64,000 nt of DNA, from assembly GCF_043641665.1 (NCBI RefSeq), contig NC_092190.1:14444048-14508047 (forward strand). Reading direction: 5' to 3'. Below, piece after piece: positions 1-64,000 of this stretch. Below the pieces are notes generated by a model. It ran no database searches. It was not told where the DNA came from and saw only the letters and a list, made by a program, of their open reading frames with translations. A program made the position numbers and the translations under genes. How positions within the stretch are numbered: position 1 is the first letter of the stretch; each line of letters begins with the position of its first letter. This DNA is from Enoplosus armatus. Lineage: Eukaryota > Chordata > Actinopteri > Centrarchiformes > Enoplosidae.

Positions 1-922
1 ATACAATTTGGTTGACAAAATTTAGTTAATTATTATCATGATACAGCCATGTTAACCTGTCTTATTATTTTCTTATTAGACAATAGTGTGAACTCAGGGC
101 CCACAAGTCAGCCTAATATATTTTCATCAAAGTAACTACAACAAGTGTTTTGATGATTGAATTGAATGCCATTACACATAGAAAGTCTGTTTTTAAAGTT
201 AATTGTACCACGTCAGCCTCTGCTAATGCCAGATGTGCTTACCAGCACATCATTTGCATTTTGATCTGGATCTAATCCCTGTCCCTCCTCGTGAACCCCT
301 GGGAGGTCTTGGCACGATTGCTAAGCTTCACCTCCTGTTGCTGTGGATGTGTTCGGTTGCAAGGCCTCCCAGCACCACCCACCTTGAATGCTGCTATATT
401 TAGGCTCTTTTTAATTTTGTGCACAAAGCTCTCCTCTGAGATTGCTTGCCATTTCCTGCAAGATCTTAATGGCTCTGTCTTTATGATTAGCTTTATTGGA
501 TCAAAGGCACAAGGCTGGCTGGGATTAAGACAGTGAGAGAAAGTGGCATGCCTCAGTGAGTTAGAATAACTGTGACAACTGACAAGACAGAGGCACGCCG
601 TGGAATCAGTTCATAATGGATGAAGGAGTCACTCCCTGGGAGAGGCAAGTGGCAGAAAGGGCGCTTACATAAATCCTCAGTGGCTCTTGGTTGAATTATT
701 GCCACTCCACACCTCTTAACCCGGCATCTATTAGTAATTAAGAAAATGTATGACTTCTAGGAGACAAAGCAGCACAGCTCATTGTTCCTCTGCCTGTCGC
801 CTGTCTCATATGCTTTTTCTAATAAAGAGCAGTAAAACAATCAATCTTCCTTGATCTGTTGTTTGAATATGTTAGAAATTTACAGACCACCATGACTTTG
901 AATCTTATTCTCCGTATTTCAG
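1..922 (+). other. prpf40a: prpf40a intron (5' end outside window)
   Basis: This AT-rich sequence contains no open stretch resembling the missing WW/FF1 exons. It ends in a pyrimidine-rich tract and an AG acceptor at 921-922. I see no repeat or RNA gene in it. Confidence 0.7.
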
Positions 923-5960
<5,038 letters not shown>

Positions 5961-6490
5961 TGATCACACCCGTGCTGCCCTTTGTACACTTCTACCAACA
6001 TGCATTCCCCCTCCAAGCTCATCCGGCTGTACTGGTCGTACCACCCTGGACGGACTGTGTGAGATAACACCTTTCTCTGGTTTTTACGGGAATGAGCTTA
6101 CACACTTATTTGGTGACTAATTTGATATCAGGAAACTGATCGACTGATCAATTGTTAAATGTCAGGTTGTCTTTTTGTTGCTTTTGTTAGCTTTAAGTAT
6201 TTTTTTAGTTGACTGTAGTTGTACATGTTTTTCCATTGCTAATATTTTTTTATATTCAATTAAAAGTATATCTTTAATGTCACACCAACTGTCTTTCACC
6301 TGGAAAAAGTAGCATAAGAAGAAATAAGTTTAAGGGCAACATCTCAGTCATTATCTCTGATAATGAAAACATCTTTCTGATTTGATCCAACTTGACTGGA
6401 GCTGTATTCTTGAAGAATGATCCAAAAAGGTTTTAATTGAACTGATATACTGTAGTGAAATGTAATAAAATACTGTTTCAATGGATTACG
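5961..6490 (+). other. prpf40a: prpf40a 3' UTR (minimum extent)
   Basis: This AT-rich sequence follows the stop. An ATTAAA lies at 6259-6264 and a canonical AATAAA at 6464-6469, so cleavage is plausible near 6.28 kb and 6.49 kb. Further AATAAA motifs near 6.82 and 7.15 kb would allow longer forms. No coding signal is seen. Confidence 0.55.
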
Positions 6491-7344
6491 TCTGTAATTG
6501 GATACTTTGAGGAGATCAATAAGGTCAAAGGCAAATGTTCTCTTGTGTTATTTGTGTACCATCTCACATATACCCACTACTAAACCCTCCAAAGCATCTG
6601 CCTGCTGTTCTACCAGATGTAGAAAGAACTGACAGTAAGTGTTTCATTAATAGATAATCCAGCTGCTAGGACGACTAATCAGTGGGGGGATTCATCATAT
6701 TACTGGATGACTCGTATTTAATTCAGTTTAATGATGTATAAAACATTAAAATTGCTCTTGGCTGCCAGTTTATCCGGTACACCCAGCTGAAACTAATGCA
6801 GGCTAACAACAGTCCTGCAATAAATTCTACCTTCATGAAGGTTATATACATTCAACTTTATGGTCATTTTGGATGCTTATATAAAGCTGTTAATTGTACT
6901 GTGTTATACTGATGTCTTTTTAATGTTTGTCCATCTCATTTATATCAGTGAGGGTAGACGAGATATTACCTCGGAGTATAACAATACAATTAAACAGCAC
7001 CACGAACTGCAGCCTGCAAAATTACCATAAAATTGGATAAACACCTCTCTATCACAGTGTAACTGAACATTATAACTTTAATGAAGGTTGAATTTATTGC
7101 AAGGGTGTTGTATTAGACTGTATGATTTAAGTACTGCTCTTCATGTAACAGGTAAATAAATGCTAAAAGTCTTGCATTTCATCAAGGAATTGATATTTTG
7201 ATTTGTAGTCCCCCGGGAGATTTTTTTTTTCTGTTGTCAGAAAAACTGAAATGACTTGCTGCAGTTGTTGTTACCATAGTAATGGTGTAATGTATTGAAA
7301 GCTCTCCATCATTACACATACATTTCAAAAAGAAAAAAACAGTT
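6491..7344. other. Convergent intergenic gap prpf40a / fmnl2
   Basis: This AT-rich stretch lies between the 3' ends of the two converging genes. No ORF with family similarity, RNA gene or known repeat was recognised. It may be partly covered by longer 3' UTRs from either side. Confidence 0.5.
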
Positions 7345-9273
7345 CTATATTCAATGTAAATAGTTTATTTGATCATATTCATTGAAAATCTCATCACCTA
7401 ATTTTAAAAAACGCTTGTTATTTTGTAATGAGCACAAACTGCCTAAAATACATTTCTGGTGAAAGTAAAAAAAACAAAAACAAAAAAAACATGCCAGTAT
7501 TATCCAGTTATAGAAATGTCACTATTACAGACGGTGAAGTTGAGAGAAAAAGGAGATGAACGGCAGCATGTGCTTCAGTGGAGATAATTACAGGAAGGTG
7601 CATCACGAAGCCACAAAACCAGCTCATCACAGGTCAAACTAATAGAAGCTAGTTTTATTAGATACAATGTGCATGAGTTTGAAATCTGTTCAAATGTACC
7701 AACACTTGCAAATCAGAACATGTTGCATGTTTTCGTAGCTGGCTTTGACGGCACCTGTGACACACCCACAAGCAAATTCAGTGAGACGTCATGATTTAGC
7801 ACACTTTACTGTAGATTCTGGCTGCATTTGGCTTCATTAAATATACAAAAAATGGAAACAAAAACTATAAGTTAAAATAACATTCAAGTTGTATAGCACA
7901 AGGCAATGAAAACTTTTGTTTAAACAATATGTACAATATTAACCATCTGGTGATGTGAATTAAGTAAAAAAAAAAAAAGAAAGAAAACATAGCAAAATAT
8001 CTGTACATTTAGGAAACTTTTTCGTGTTGTGTACTTTGTTTTGCCATGTTTTTAATGACCATGGACGCATTAGATGAGCTTAAAAGGAATCCTTTCAGTG
8101 GTTAAATACTATACATTAAAATTACAATAAAGTGAGTAGACACCGTAGCCTGGAATATAATTAAGCTGTAAAAAAAATGAATGATGAAATGCAAAGTTAT
8201 ATCCAGTTTAGACAATGAGATCATCCATTAGGGTTCATCTTTCATGCAGTTTCTACGTTTGGTAGAAAATGTATTTGCTTTGCGGGCTCGTTTACTCTGC
8301 GTCGGTTTAACTTGTTCCCAGAAACCAGACAAACTGCTGTGCTGCTACAGAAATGCAACATTTTAAATGGACGGTAGAGTTTTATGAGCGGAAGCAGCCT
8401 ACTTCTATAGATTAAAAGCTACAAAATCCGGCTTGAACCGTTAACCGCAGTGAGAATTTATGAAAGAGAAGTGAGTGTGAAGAGGCCTGATATGTACAAT
8501 TCACATTAGCCTGGTGTTGTTTTGAAATGAATTACTGCTTTTCGTGTCTTTTCTGTTCATTCTTCATCATCCTTATACTAACTTTAGTACAAATATAGAG
8601 AATTATTTTCTGATCACCTTCTTCACGCCTGATCACCAGCCCTTTTTGTTGTCATGAGATGTAAAAAATAAAAAAAAAGTGCAGTTTGAGCACGTGTTTG
8701 TGTAGTAAGAGGAATGGAAAAGAGCACCGGAATGTACCGAGATACTACAGGGTATCAAACTCAACACTAAAAGATGTCATATTTGTAACAACTAAAGGGA
8801 ACGCGTCCCATACATTCTACATTATGTTTCCAAGGAAGCATCTCTTCACGTGGCTCTTTAAAGGCCACCGCAAGTCCAGTTTTACACATCTTTAAAATTA
8901 AAGCCAGGTCAAGTTGTATTGCTTGAAGTGGGGAATATTAAAAAAAGAAAAAAAGAACAGTCATCAGATAAACAGAAGACGGCCCACAAAAATAAGTTCA
9001 GGCACTTGGCTTGTCTAAGGTTTCTAAATCAACCTTTCAGACGCTTTCAATTCAGTCCCACACACGTCCCAGTCCTTCATAGTGAGAAGCTGCTACTATA
9101 CCACAGACATGGAATAACGTGTATTCTTATGTAATATATATACATACTCATCTCTATGGTTGCTACAACGCTCGTCTTTCACTTGTCATCCTTCACTCTG
9201 CATTGAACCTCCTGTCTCTCCCCCTCTCGACGTCACACATCCTTCACAACCCAGCACATGCACTGCTCCCTCG
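7345..9273 (-). other. fmnl2: fmnl2 3' UTR of the distal (VVM) isoform
   Basis: This lies directly after the distal stop codon on the - strand. A minus-strand AATAAA is present at 7364-7369, followed by a U-rich stretch. That is a plausible end for a 3' UTR of about 1.9 kb. A second AATAAA lies at 7654-7659. No competing coding signal is seen. Confidence 0.5.
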
Positions 9274-57590
<48,317 letters not shown>

Positions 57591-58089
57591 GTTTCCTCTT
57601 TGACCAACAAGTACAACTTTTCACCCCCCCTTCTCTCTCTCTCTCTTCCACTTGAGAAAGATCTCCGCACGGCGAAAAGGAAAATATCCGCACGCCCTTT
57701 GGGTTTGGTTTTTTTTTGGTCTCGCAGGCTCCTGTACAGGTTTGTCCTGGTCACTTCTGCGTCTTCAACATAGAGCACATGTGAGGGAGGCAGCGTAATG
57801 CGACGGGTCCGAGCAGCGGCGGCGGCGGCAGCAGCGGCGGCGGCAGCAGAAGAGGAGCCCCCGGTGAGGCATTTCCACGGCGGAATGAGGAGACCTGGAA
57901 ACTTGAGTCAACCCGCACGGTCCTCTCCTCGCTGTTATCCGTATCTTGCACAATTTCGGCTCCACTCCCAGCCGGTAGTAATGACGACGGGCATGATTCA
58001 CGCGTATTGCGGTCTGTTAGTAGTGAGTGGCGCTGGCTTCACTAATCCCTCCACTGCTGACCAGCTAGTTAAGGAGGAGGAGGGGGTCC

Positions 58090-58123
<34 letters not shown>

Positions 58124-58260
58124 CACACACACCGCGGCTGCACACACTCTCATCCCTCCCTACAATGAGCCCTTTCAGGAGCAAGCCTCCCACTTCTTCT
58201 TCTTCTTCTTCTTCTTCTATTTCTTCTTCTTCTTCTTGGGGCGTAGTTCCCAAAGCCGTA
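57591..58260 (-). promoter_or_regulatory. fmnl2: fmnl2 5' leader and GC-rich promoter region
   Basis: Upstream of the start codon lies the densest CG-rich sequence of the window, including a (GGC)n/(GCA)n tract at 57813-57850. It is flanked by CT-rich (57632-57650), (CA)n (58092-58115) and (CTT)n (58196-58237) runs. This resembles a vertebrate CpG-island promoter. No TATA box is evident and the start site cannot be fixed. A short upstream ATG frame (57751-57780, minus) would lie in the leader if transcription starts beyond it. Confidence 0.55.
58196..58237. repeat. (CTT)n microsatellite upstream of fmnl2
   Basis: About 13 TTC/CTT units with one interruption (TATT), a homopyrimidine run close to the promoter. 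It is preceded at 58092-58115 by (AC)n. Confidence 0.93.
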
Positions 58261-61200
58261 GCTAAGGAGACGATATTTTCTGTGTTGCATTGTGGTACTT
58301 TGAGTCCAGTGTGAGGGACAACAAACTGGGGTCCAGCTTACTCAATGTATGTTTTTTCCTCAATTTATATACATGTAGTGATAAAAAGGTGTGTTCAAAG
58401 TTGTTCATTTGTTGCATTTATATGTAAACTATTGATTTATTGATTATTGGACCATTTCAGTAGAAAATAATCTACTCAGAATATTTACATGAACCAAGAG
58501 TTTTAGAGTAATTACTCAATAACTTGAAGCTCCTCTGCATTGTAGTATGATATTTGTGTCAGTCAGTTACAACCTTTCAGGTTAGTCATTGATAAGATAT
58601 GATTGTTATTAGTCACACCTGTGTCAAAATGTCTGCTGTGAGAGGGTTATGACTAATTAACATGATCTTTCTCAACTTTGTGGAAAACCTCATGTTTGTG
58701 TCCGCCAGCAGTGAGAAAACACTCACACATGAGTTGTCATCTCATGTGTGAGGTCAGTCAAACTGACCATCATATTAAACGGTATTTTACAAAATAGCTT
58801 GTGAATGCGCACAGCAGCAGATTTAGTCATGATAAACCAAACTTCCATCCAGTTTTACAGTTCTCCTTTTTTTACTGTAGACATTTTTGACTTGTCATAG
58901 CAGGAAAAGCACAGGTGTAACTAATAACATTAATCAGTATTCAGTTACTACACCTGTGATAATCTCTGCTGTGAGAGAAGTCTAAACTAGGCGTGTAAAC
59001 AACCTTCATGTGAGATCACACTGACAGAGGATATATAACTCTATTACTGTATATATGTGTCTAATGAGTGTTACTGCGCCGATAATCTCAATTTAAGTTT
59101 TCCTTCACGTGTCTTCATGATAACAAACTGCACATTTTGACACGTTGATGTAGAAAAAGCACAGGAGTAAATAATGAAATGAATGATGGCCGAATTCCAT
59201 TTAGCTGCTTCAGTTTCAGGGTCCACAACTTATTGTGACATCTGAATCGAAGAATTTGTGCTTTTCCCACTATCACAAGTCAAAATGTCACAAGTTTCCT
59301 TCTTTCTGTCTCCTACTTTTGTCTCTTACATCCTCAGACAACGATCCTTGGGACAAAACCTATAGCAAATACTTGTATTTAGCTGTATTTGAGGGCCACT
59401 GTCACTATTCTTTTTTTGCTTTTAAGATCAGGCAACAGAACAGGCATTGGGATGAAACCTGATCTGCTGACAGGGTGGAGACCACATTACACACAAGAGG
59501 GTGACATCAGCATGCAGCGCTCTGGAGACGATCCAGAGGTTCTCCAGATGCACAGTGGTTTCATTCAGGCTGCTGGACTGATTCAACGGGAGGAGGGAGG
59601 GTGTCACATCTGAGGTTGCTGGCTGGGCACATTGAGGATGCGAAGCACAGCTGACTGACCTCATATGGTCATTACGTGTCCCAAGTTAAGTTGATTTGCT
59701 TCATCTGAAGACCCTTCCCCCTGTTCTGTGTTCTCTATGTACTGTGTACTACATGTATAACCACTTACTGGATTCTATTTACTTATTTACAAAACTGGTG
59801 CAACAACACACCAAGAATGCAGCCACCGCTGCTAAGGAACGAGCTTCAAGATCAGAATTTAGCCCAACAAAAACAAATACATACACGCAGATCCAACATT
59901 TGAGCTATAATGAGGACAGATGAGCATGTTCATCATGAGCTGGGTTCAAATTGTGGAATGATTTAAAATGTTGTTCAACTGTTATTCAATTTAAGAAAGT
60001 GTTTAAAAAAGAAGTAATTTGATGATATTCATTTATTGTTTTGGTTTAGTGTGAACATATCTTTCCAGGAAAAGATTGTTGAAAGTATTGGCGGACCTTC
60101 AGGTTTATTTTGAGCAGGGGGCAAGGTAATATAAATGTCTTCTTCTCTCTGCTTCTTTTCCATCATGAAACGTGTTTTACTTTGTTACAAATTGCAGTCT
60201 GAATCTTGTGAGACGAATGATCAGAAAATAGGCAGGTAACAAGTGTACTTTGAAGGAGTTTCATTCACAAAGTGATTTTTAAATTCTAGTGCAATGATGT
60301 CTTCCATACACAGAAGCATATGTTAATTATTCATATGAGCATACTATATATACTATTATTATTATTGTTAAGACATTTATGTGATTGTGTAGTTGGATTC
60401 AATAATCCACTATTATCTTGTCAATAAACAAATGGGCCTTACTGTACAATGACAGCAGAGCAGCTCGTGACATTAGATAGACAATGAATGAACTTTAAAA
60501 CAATAACAATAATACAAAGCGTCTCCCCATTGACTGCATTGAAAAAACAATTGAGGGTATGTGCTGCCTGACAAACGTCCCTGACACAGATGATGGTGAC
60601 TCACAGCACAACAACAAAAAATGGTAATACGTTGATGGGAGTCTTGACTGTTACAGTTGATGTCTGTGTGTTCTTCTACTGCTCAACAGAGTTTGGGTGA
60701 TACAGTGCATACATACTGTATACAGACTCAAGGAGTAATCACAGGGCCATCTAAATATGTAAAATATGTTTCATTAGTATCTTTGGGCCTGTCCCTCTTT
60801 CCAGAAGGCCCTCAGGTTCCATCTATCCTCACAAATGATTTGGGAAAATGGCACCAGGAAGACAAAATAAAACAAACTTTCCCTAAAATATTTATTTTCT
60901 CAGTTTAATTGGTGCAATACAACAGCTTTGCATTCACCAAACACAACATATATTCTTCTAAGAGGCTGTGCATTAGAGACCAGAGGGAGTTTGAATGTAT
61001 GGGTGGAGGGGGCACCTTGCAGCTGCATCTCCGAGAGGTCTGGGGAAATTATGAGAGGCTTCAGATATCTCCGCGAGGAAATATAAAATGCAAAGGAGAT
61101 GCCAAAAATAAAGGCAGCACAATCAGACCACTGTGTGAGGAGGCTCACAGGGAGTTCATTTGGCTGCAGAGTTTAGTAACATCTGTGAAATGAAGTCCTC

Positions 61201-61800
61201 TTAAATAAGAGAAAACTCGTGTAGTTTTGGCCTTCACAAGGCTGGAGTGGAGCAACAACTGTGTCTTTGTGTTTTAATTTAAGGGCTGGAGACATCAGTG
61301 GTTCAACCATGTAGATGTAGATTCAACAGAGCAAGCAGTGATCCTCTGAATCTCCAGAACAGCAGCACCCTCTGTTGTACGTCAAGTGTATTACTCACCC
61401 TGGATCAGACTGCTTTACTATAAACACAAGGTGAACTTTTACAAGGGAGATAAAAAATAAACATATAATTATGGGCTTGGACAAATTCACCTTTGTCCCA
61501 GGGCTTTACATCTGGAGACAATGACTCTTATTTTCCTCAATAACATCAATTAGTGGCCAGAATATTTATTTGACTCTCTCATTACAGGAGACAGTTACCA
61601 CAATTCAAACCACCACCCAGGTTAGGAACGGCCATTTCAACATGCAGTCAGTGGTCCTCCCTGTAACTGAGGCCTCTTAATGGCTGCATGTTCGTTTACA
61701 CCCATGATGTGAATATTTCAATGCAGTTGCCCCGCATTGTGTAGAACAGCATAGCTGAAATATTAATTTTACAGCTGGGCCACACAAATGGAAGATAATA
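58261..61800. other. Intergenic region between fmnl2 and the SUMO gene
   Basis: This AT-rich sequence has no exon-like similarity. Diverged internal repeats occupy 58551-59225. I see no RNA gene. Confidence 0.55.
58551..59225. repeat. Diverged dispersed repeat with internal similarity
   Basis: Motifs recur: CACACCTGTGTCAAAATGTC, then TCTGCTGTGAGAG near 58615-58640; CACACAGGTGTAAC-like and CTCTGCTGTGAGAG near 58910-58980; AAAAAGCACAGGAGTAA and GAATTCCATTTAGCTGCTTC near 59154-59215. It resembles a dispersed percomorph repeat, but the family is not certain. Confidence 0.4.
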
Positions 61801-63051
61801 TATAATTCAAGAGGCTGAGTATCAAACTATATTTATTGTATACAGTATAGGGACAACAAATGTACAAATCAAAAAAAAGAAATTGTGGAATATCTGCCAG
61901 TGTCACTTTGCAAATCTAACAAATGTTAATTTTTAAAATGAAGGTGGACATTCTTATAAAACAAGATTTCTACCAACACACAAAATAGTCAAACAAACTA
62001 AGCATCTTGATAATGTTTGGATAGATTTTGGACAAATGTATTCAAATTGGCAACACAGCATTGACTCAATATTTGTTTATACACTGACTGAAATATATAA
62101 TTAGATGAGACACTCAAGTTCTGGACTGGTAAAATGTGAATTATTTTTATTCTAAAGTCCTGAAAAGATGGAAAAGAAACCAATTTACACAACAAGATAA
62201 TTATTCTCCTGCTATGTAACAACAAAGACCACTGTTACAGTCACAGTAACCCTTTACATTGACATTTTATATATTAACCAAACCCTTTTATAAAACACTA
62301 TTCATTTAGCTTTTTGGTCCAGAAACATTACTGTACTTTAATTACCATTCAGTTAAATCTGGGTTTGAGGGTGACAGTATTGAGGTAAACCATCCATATG
62401 GATCTTTTTCTGCATTTTTTCTTTGCAAATGTTGAAGGTATAATGTGCATGGATACATGAAATTATATTGAATGTTCTTTAAAAAGAAAAGAGAAGAAAG
62501 ACTACCAAAAGTTTGTTACATGAGAAATATGTCAAAAACCTCTTTCCCATCTACGGAGATAAACCACGGGCTCCCATACAGCAGTTTTCCTCCACAGCGA
62601 TCCTACATGAATTAAAAATAGTTGAGCCCATCCTGAATTTAAATGCTTACAACAATGTGGAAAACTTAAACAAAAAGAAAAATATATATATTTTGGCATG
62701 TAGTTCAGCTTATGGTTTATGAGACATGCAGGAGGTAATCTCAATATCAAAAAGAATGCAATGGGTTTTTTCATTACGAGCCATATCCTATTTGAGACGT
62801 GTCCCTGCCCTGGACAATTTCAAATCATCCATTTATGTGGATAAAACACACGTTAAAAAAAAATTTACCCTGCATCTCAAAGTTTGGATTTGGCCCCAAA
62901 TGAAAAAGCTCTACCTTCTTTTACGTTGTGAACAGCCTGACCTTTAGCCAAGCACAGTGGAGGGGGGGATTAAGTAAAAACAGAAATAAACAAAAGACAA
63001 CATGAAAATAATGGTATGGATGTTCTTCCAAGAGTAGAGTCCACATCTCAC
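61801..63051 (-). other. Probable 3' UTR of the SUMO2/3-type gene
   Basis: This AT-rich sequence follows the stop codon on the - strand. Minus-strand AATAAA motifs lie at 62146-62151 and 61832-61837, giving plausible 3' UTR lengths of about 0.9 and 1.2 kb. No coding signal is present. Confidence 0.5.
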
Positions 63052-63117
63052 TTAAGAACAGACTCCTCCTGTCTGTTGTTGAAATACATCAATAGTGTCC
63101 TCATCCTCCATCTCCAG
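63052..63117 (-). CDS. sumo2/3: SUMO2/SUMO3-type small ubiquitin-like modifier, terminal exon (partial gene)
   Basis: After an acceptor (TTCTGTTATTGCAG) the frame reads LEMEDEDTIDVFQQQTGG, then V-C-S and TAA at 63052-63054. This is the last beta-strand and C-terminus of SUMO2/3, a nuclear ubiquitin-like protein conjugated to lysines after SENP proteases cut behind the Gly-Gly. SUMO1 differs in this block. The three-residue tail after GG resembles SUMO2 more than the long SUMO3 tail, but teleost tails vary. The break at Leu matches the known last intron of SUMO genes, which argues against a processed pseudogene. Upstream exons are not found to the right and lie beyond the window. Confidence 0.92.
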   Translation of the reverse strand: MEMEDEDTIDVFQQQTGGVCS

Positions 63118-64000
63118 CTGCAATAACAGAATATGTACATATTAGTCATTTAGGAACATAAGTTATTTTTCTACAGCAAATACATAAAAGTTGTCCTCTA
63201 GGAAGGGAAGTAGAGCTGGGTATCAAACCCTCAGTACATTTTGGTAGACAACAATGTGCATCGAAAAGTACCATCAACTGGCATTAAAGGTCTGGTTAGA
63301 TTTACACAACAATTTATTCTGTTAATTTACTGTAATTTCCTGATTCAAATTTATTTAGGTATTTCTTGCATTTTAGGTCATTTTTTGGATGGCTGTGTTT
63401 TGACAACATTCAACCTTTGTTCCAATGAAGATGACACCCATCCGGGGACATAAACAATGATCTTGATAAAGATTATTGTTTTTTTTCTACCAGCTACATA
63501 TATTATATGTCGATATGATCTAAACAATCCTGCAGCTTTGAAGAAAGTTTCTCATTTTTGGGAAAATACCCTTATTTGATGGAAACTGATGGAGTGGGTT
63601 GTGATTATTTCTAGTTTTATTATTGTGCATACCTGTTACAATTGATTCCTTTGTGCAAATGCTTAATGATTACTGTAACTTAGACACTGATAAGATAAAT
63701 ACTGTGCAATTCCCAGCTGATAAATATTTTTTAAGAATTCCAAAAAAATCACTGCTGAAGGCACAATTGTCTGTGAACACTTTCCATCATCAATATAATA
63801 TTGGCTACTGAATAAACGTATACTCCACTGACAATCACATTAAATGCAACCATTCAAAATAAGTCAACAATTAAGACTTATTATGACCATGCTTTGTTAC
63901 ATGAATTTGATTCATCTGACCACAGATTATGTCATTTCAAAACAAAAAGGTGCTAGGACAGCAATGTACAACATAATACTTTAGAAACAACATGACTATA
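63118..64000 (-). other. Last intron of the SUMO2/3-type gene (continues past window)
   Basis: This AT-rich sequence lies upstream of the terminal exon. I looked for the exon encoding the FRFDGQPINETDTPAQ region on the - strand and did not find it. Confidence 0.6.

Noticed and set aside
1..922. Search for the missing upstream FF1/WW exons of prpf40a
   Set aside because: No frame in this stretch resembles the expected FF1 start, so the exon must lie left of the window.
57798..58265. 155-codon + strand open frame starting MRRVRA with an alanine run
   Set aside because: It reads through the GGC repeat, the CA repeat and the CTT repeat of the fmnl2 promoter. No conserved domain and no splice signals to support a divergent gene.
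63118..64000. Search for the penultimate SUMO exon
   Set aside because: No minus-strand match to the FDGQPINETDTPAQ region was seen. The exon is presumed to lie beyond the window.

Overview
The window is vertebrate nuclear DNA, almost certainly from a ray-finned fish. Its genes are split into many short exons with GT-AG borders, separated by AT-rich introns full of (CA)n microsatellites. It also carries short non-autonomous repeats of types that I recognise from teleost genomes. No prokaryotic operons, CRISPR arrays, rRNA genes or intact tRNA genes were seen. Exon borders below were placed by hand from reading frame, splice signals and recalled similarity to the vertebrate families. Every junction was checked for phase.

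Layout: (1) Bases 1-6.5 kb hold the 3' half of prpf40a on the + strand: 15 coding exons, 923-5960, running from inside the first FF domain to the stop. (2) Bases 7.3-57.6 kb hold a complete fmnl2 gene on the - strand: 25 constitutive coding exons plus two alternative terminal exons, giving predicted proteins of 1,079 or 1,085 residues. The two genes converge tail to tail, as in mammals. (3) Bases 57.6-58.3 kb hold the GC-rich fmnl2 promoter and 5' leader region. (4) Bases 58.3-61.8 kb show no gene and contain a diverged repeat. (5) Bases 61.8-63.1 kb hold the terminal exon and probable 3' UTR of a SUMO2/3-type gene on the - strand. The rest of that gene lies beyond the right edge.

fmnl2 architecture: the N-terminal GTPase-binding/FH3 exons are spread over about 38 kb, with a first intron of 16.7 kb. 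The FH2 exons are packed into about 3 kb (12.6-15.8 kb). FH1 is split over two exons with proline runs of 10 and 15. The C-terminal autoregulatory region is a splicing hot spot: two in-frame competing donors on one exon, a (GT)29 tract against the acceptor of the next, and two mutually exclusive last exons with different basic tails.

Functionally the three genes are unrelated: a U1 snRNP-associated splicing factor, a Cdc42-regulated actin nucleator/elongator and a ubiquitin-like modifier. Only the fmnl2-prpf40a adjacency is conserved synteny that I recognise. I found no wholly new biological system. The most informative points are the alternative C-termini of fmnl2 and their possible cis-control, and the SUMO neighbour.
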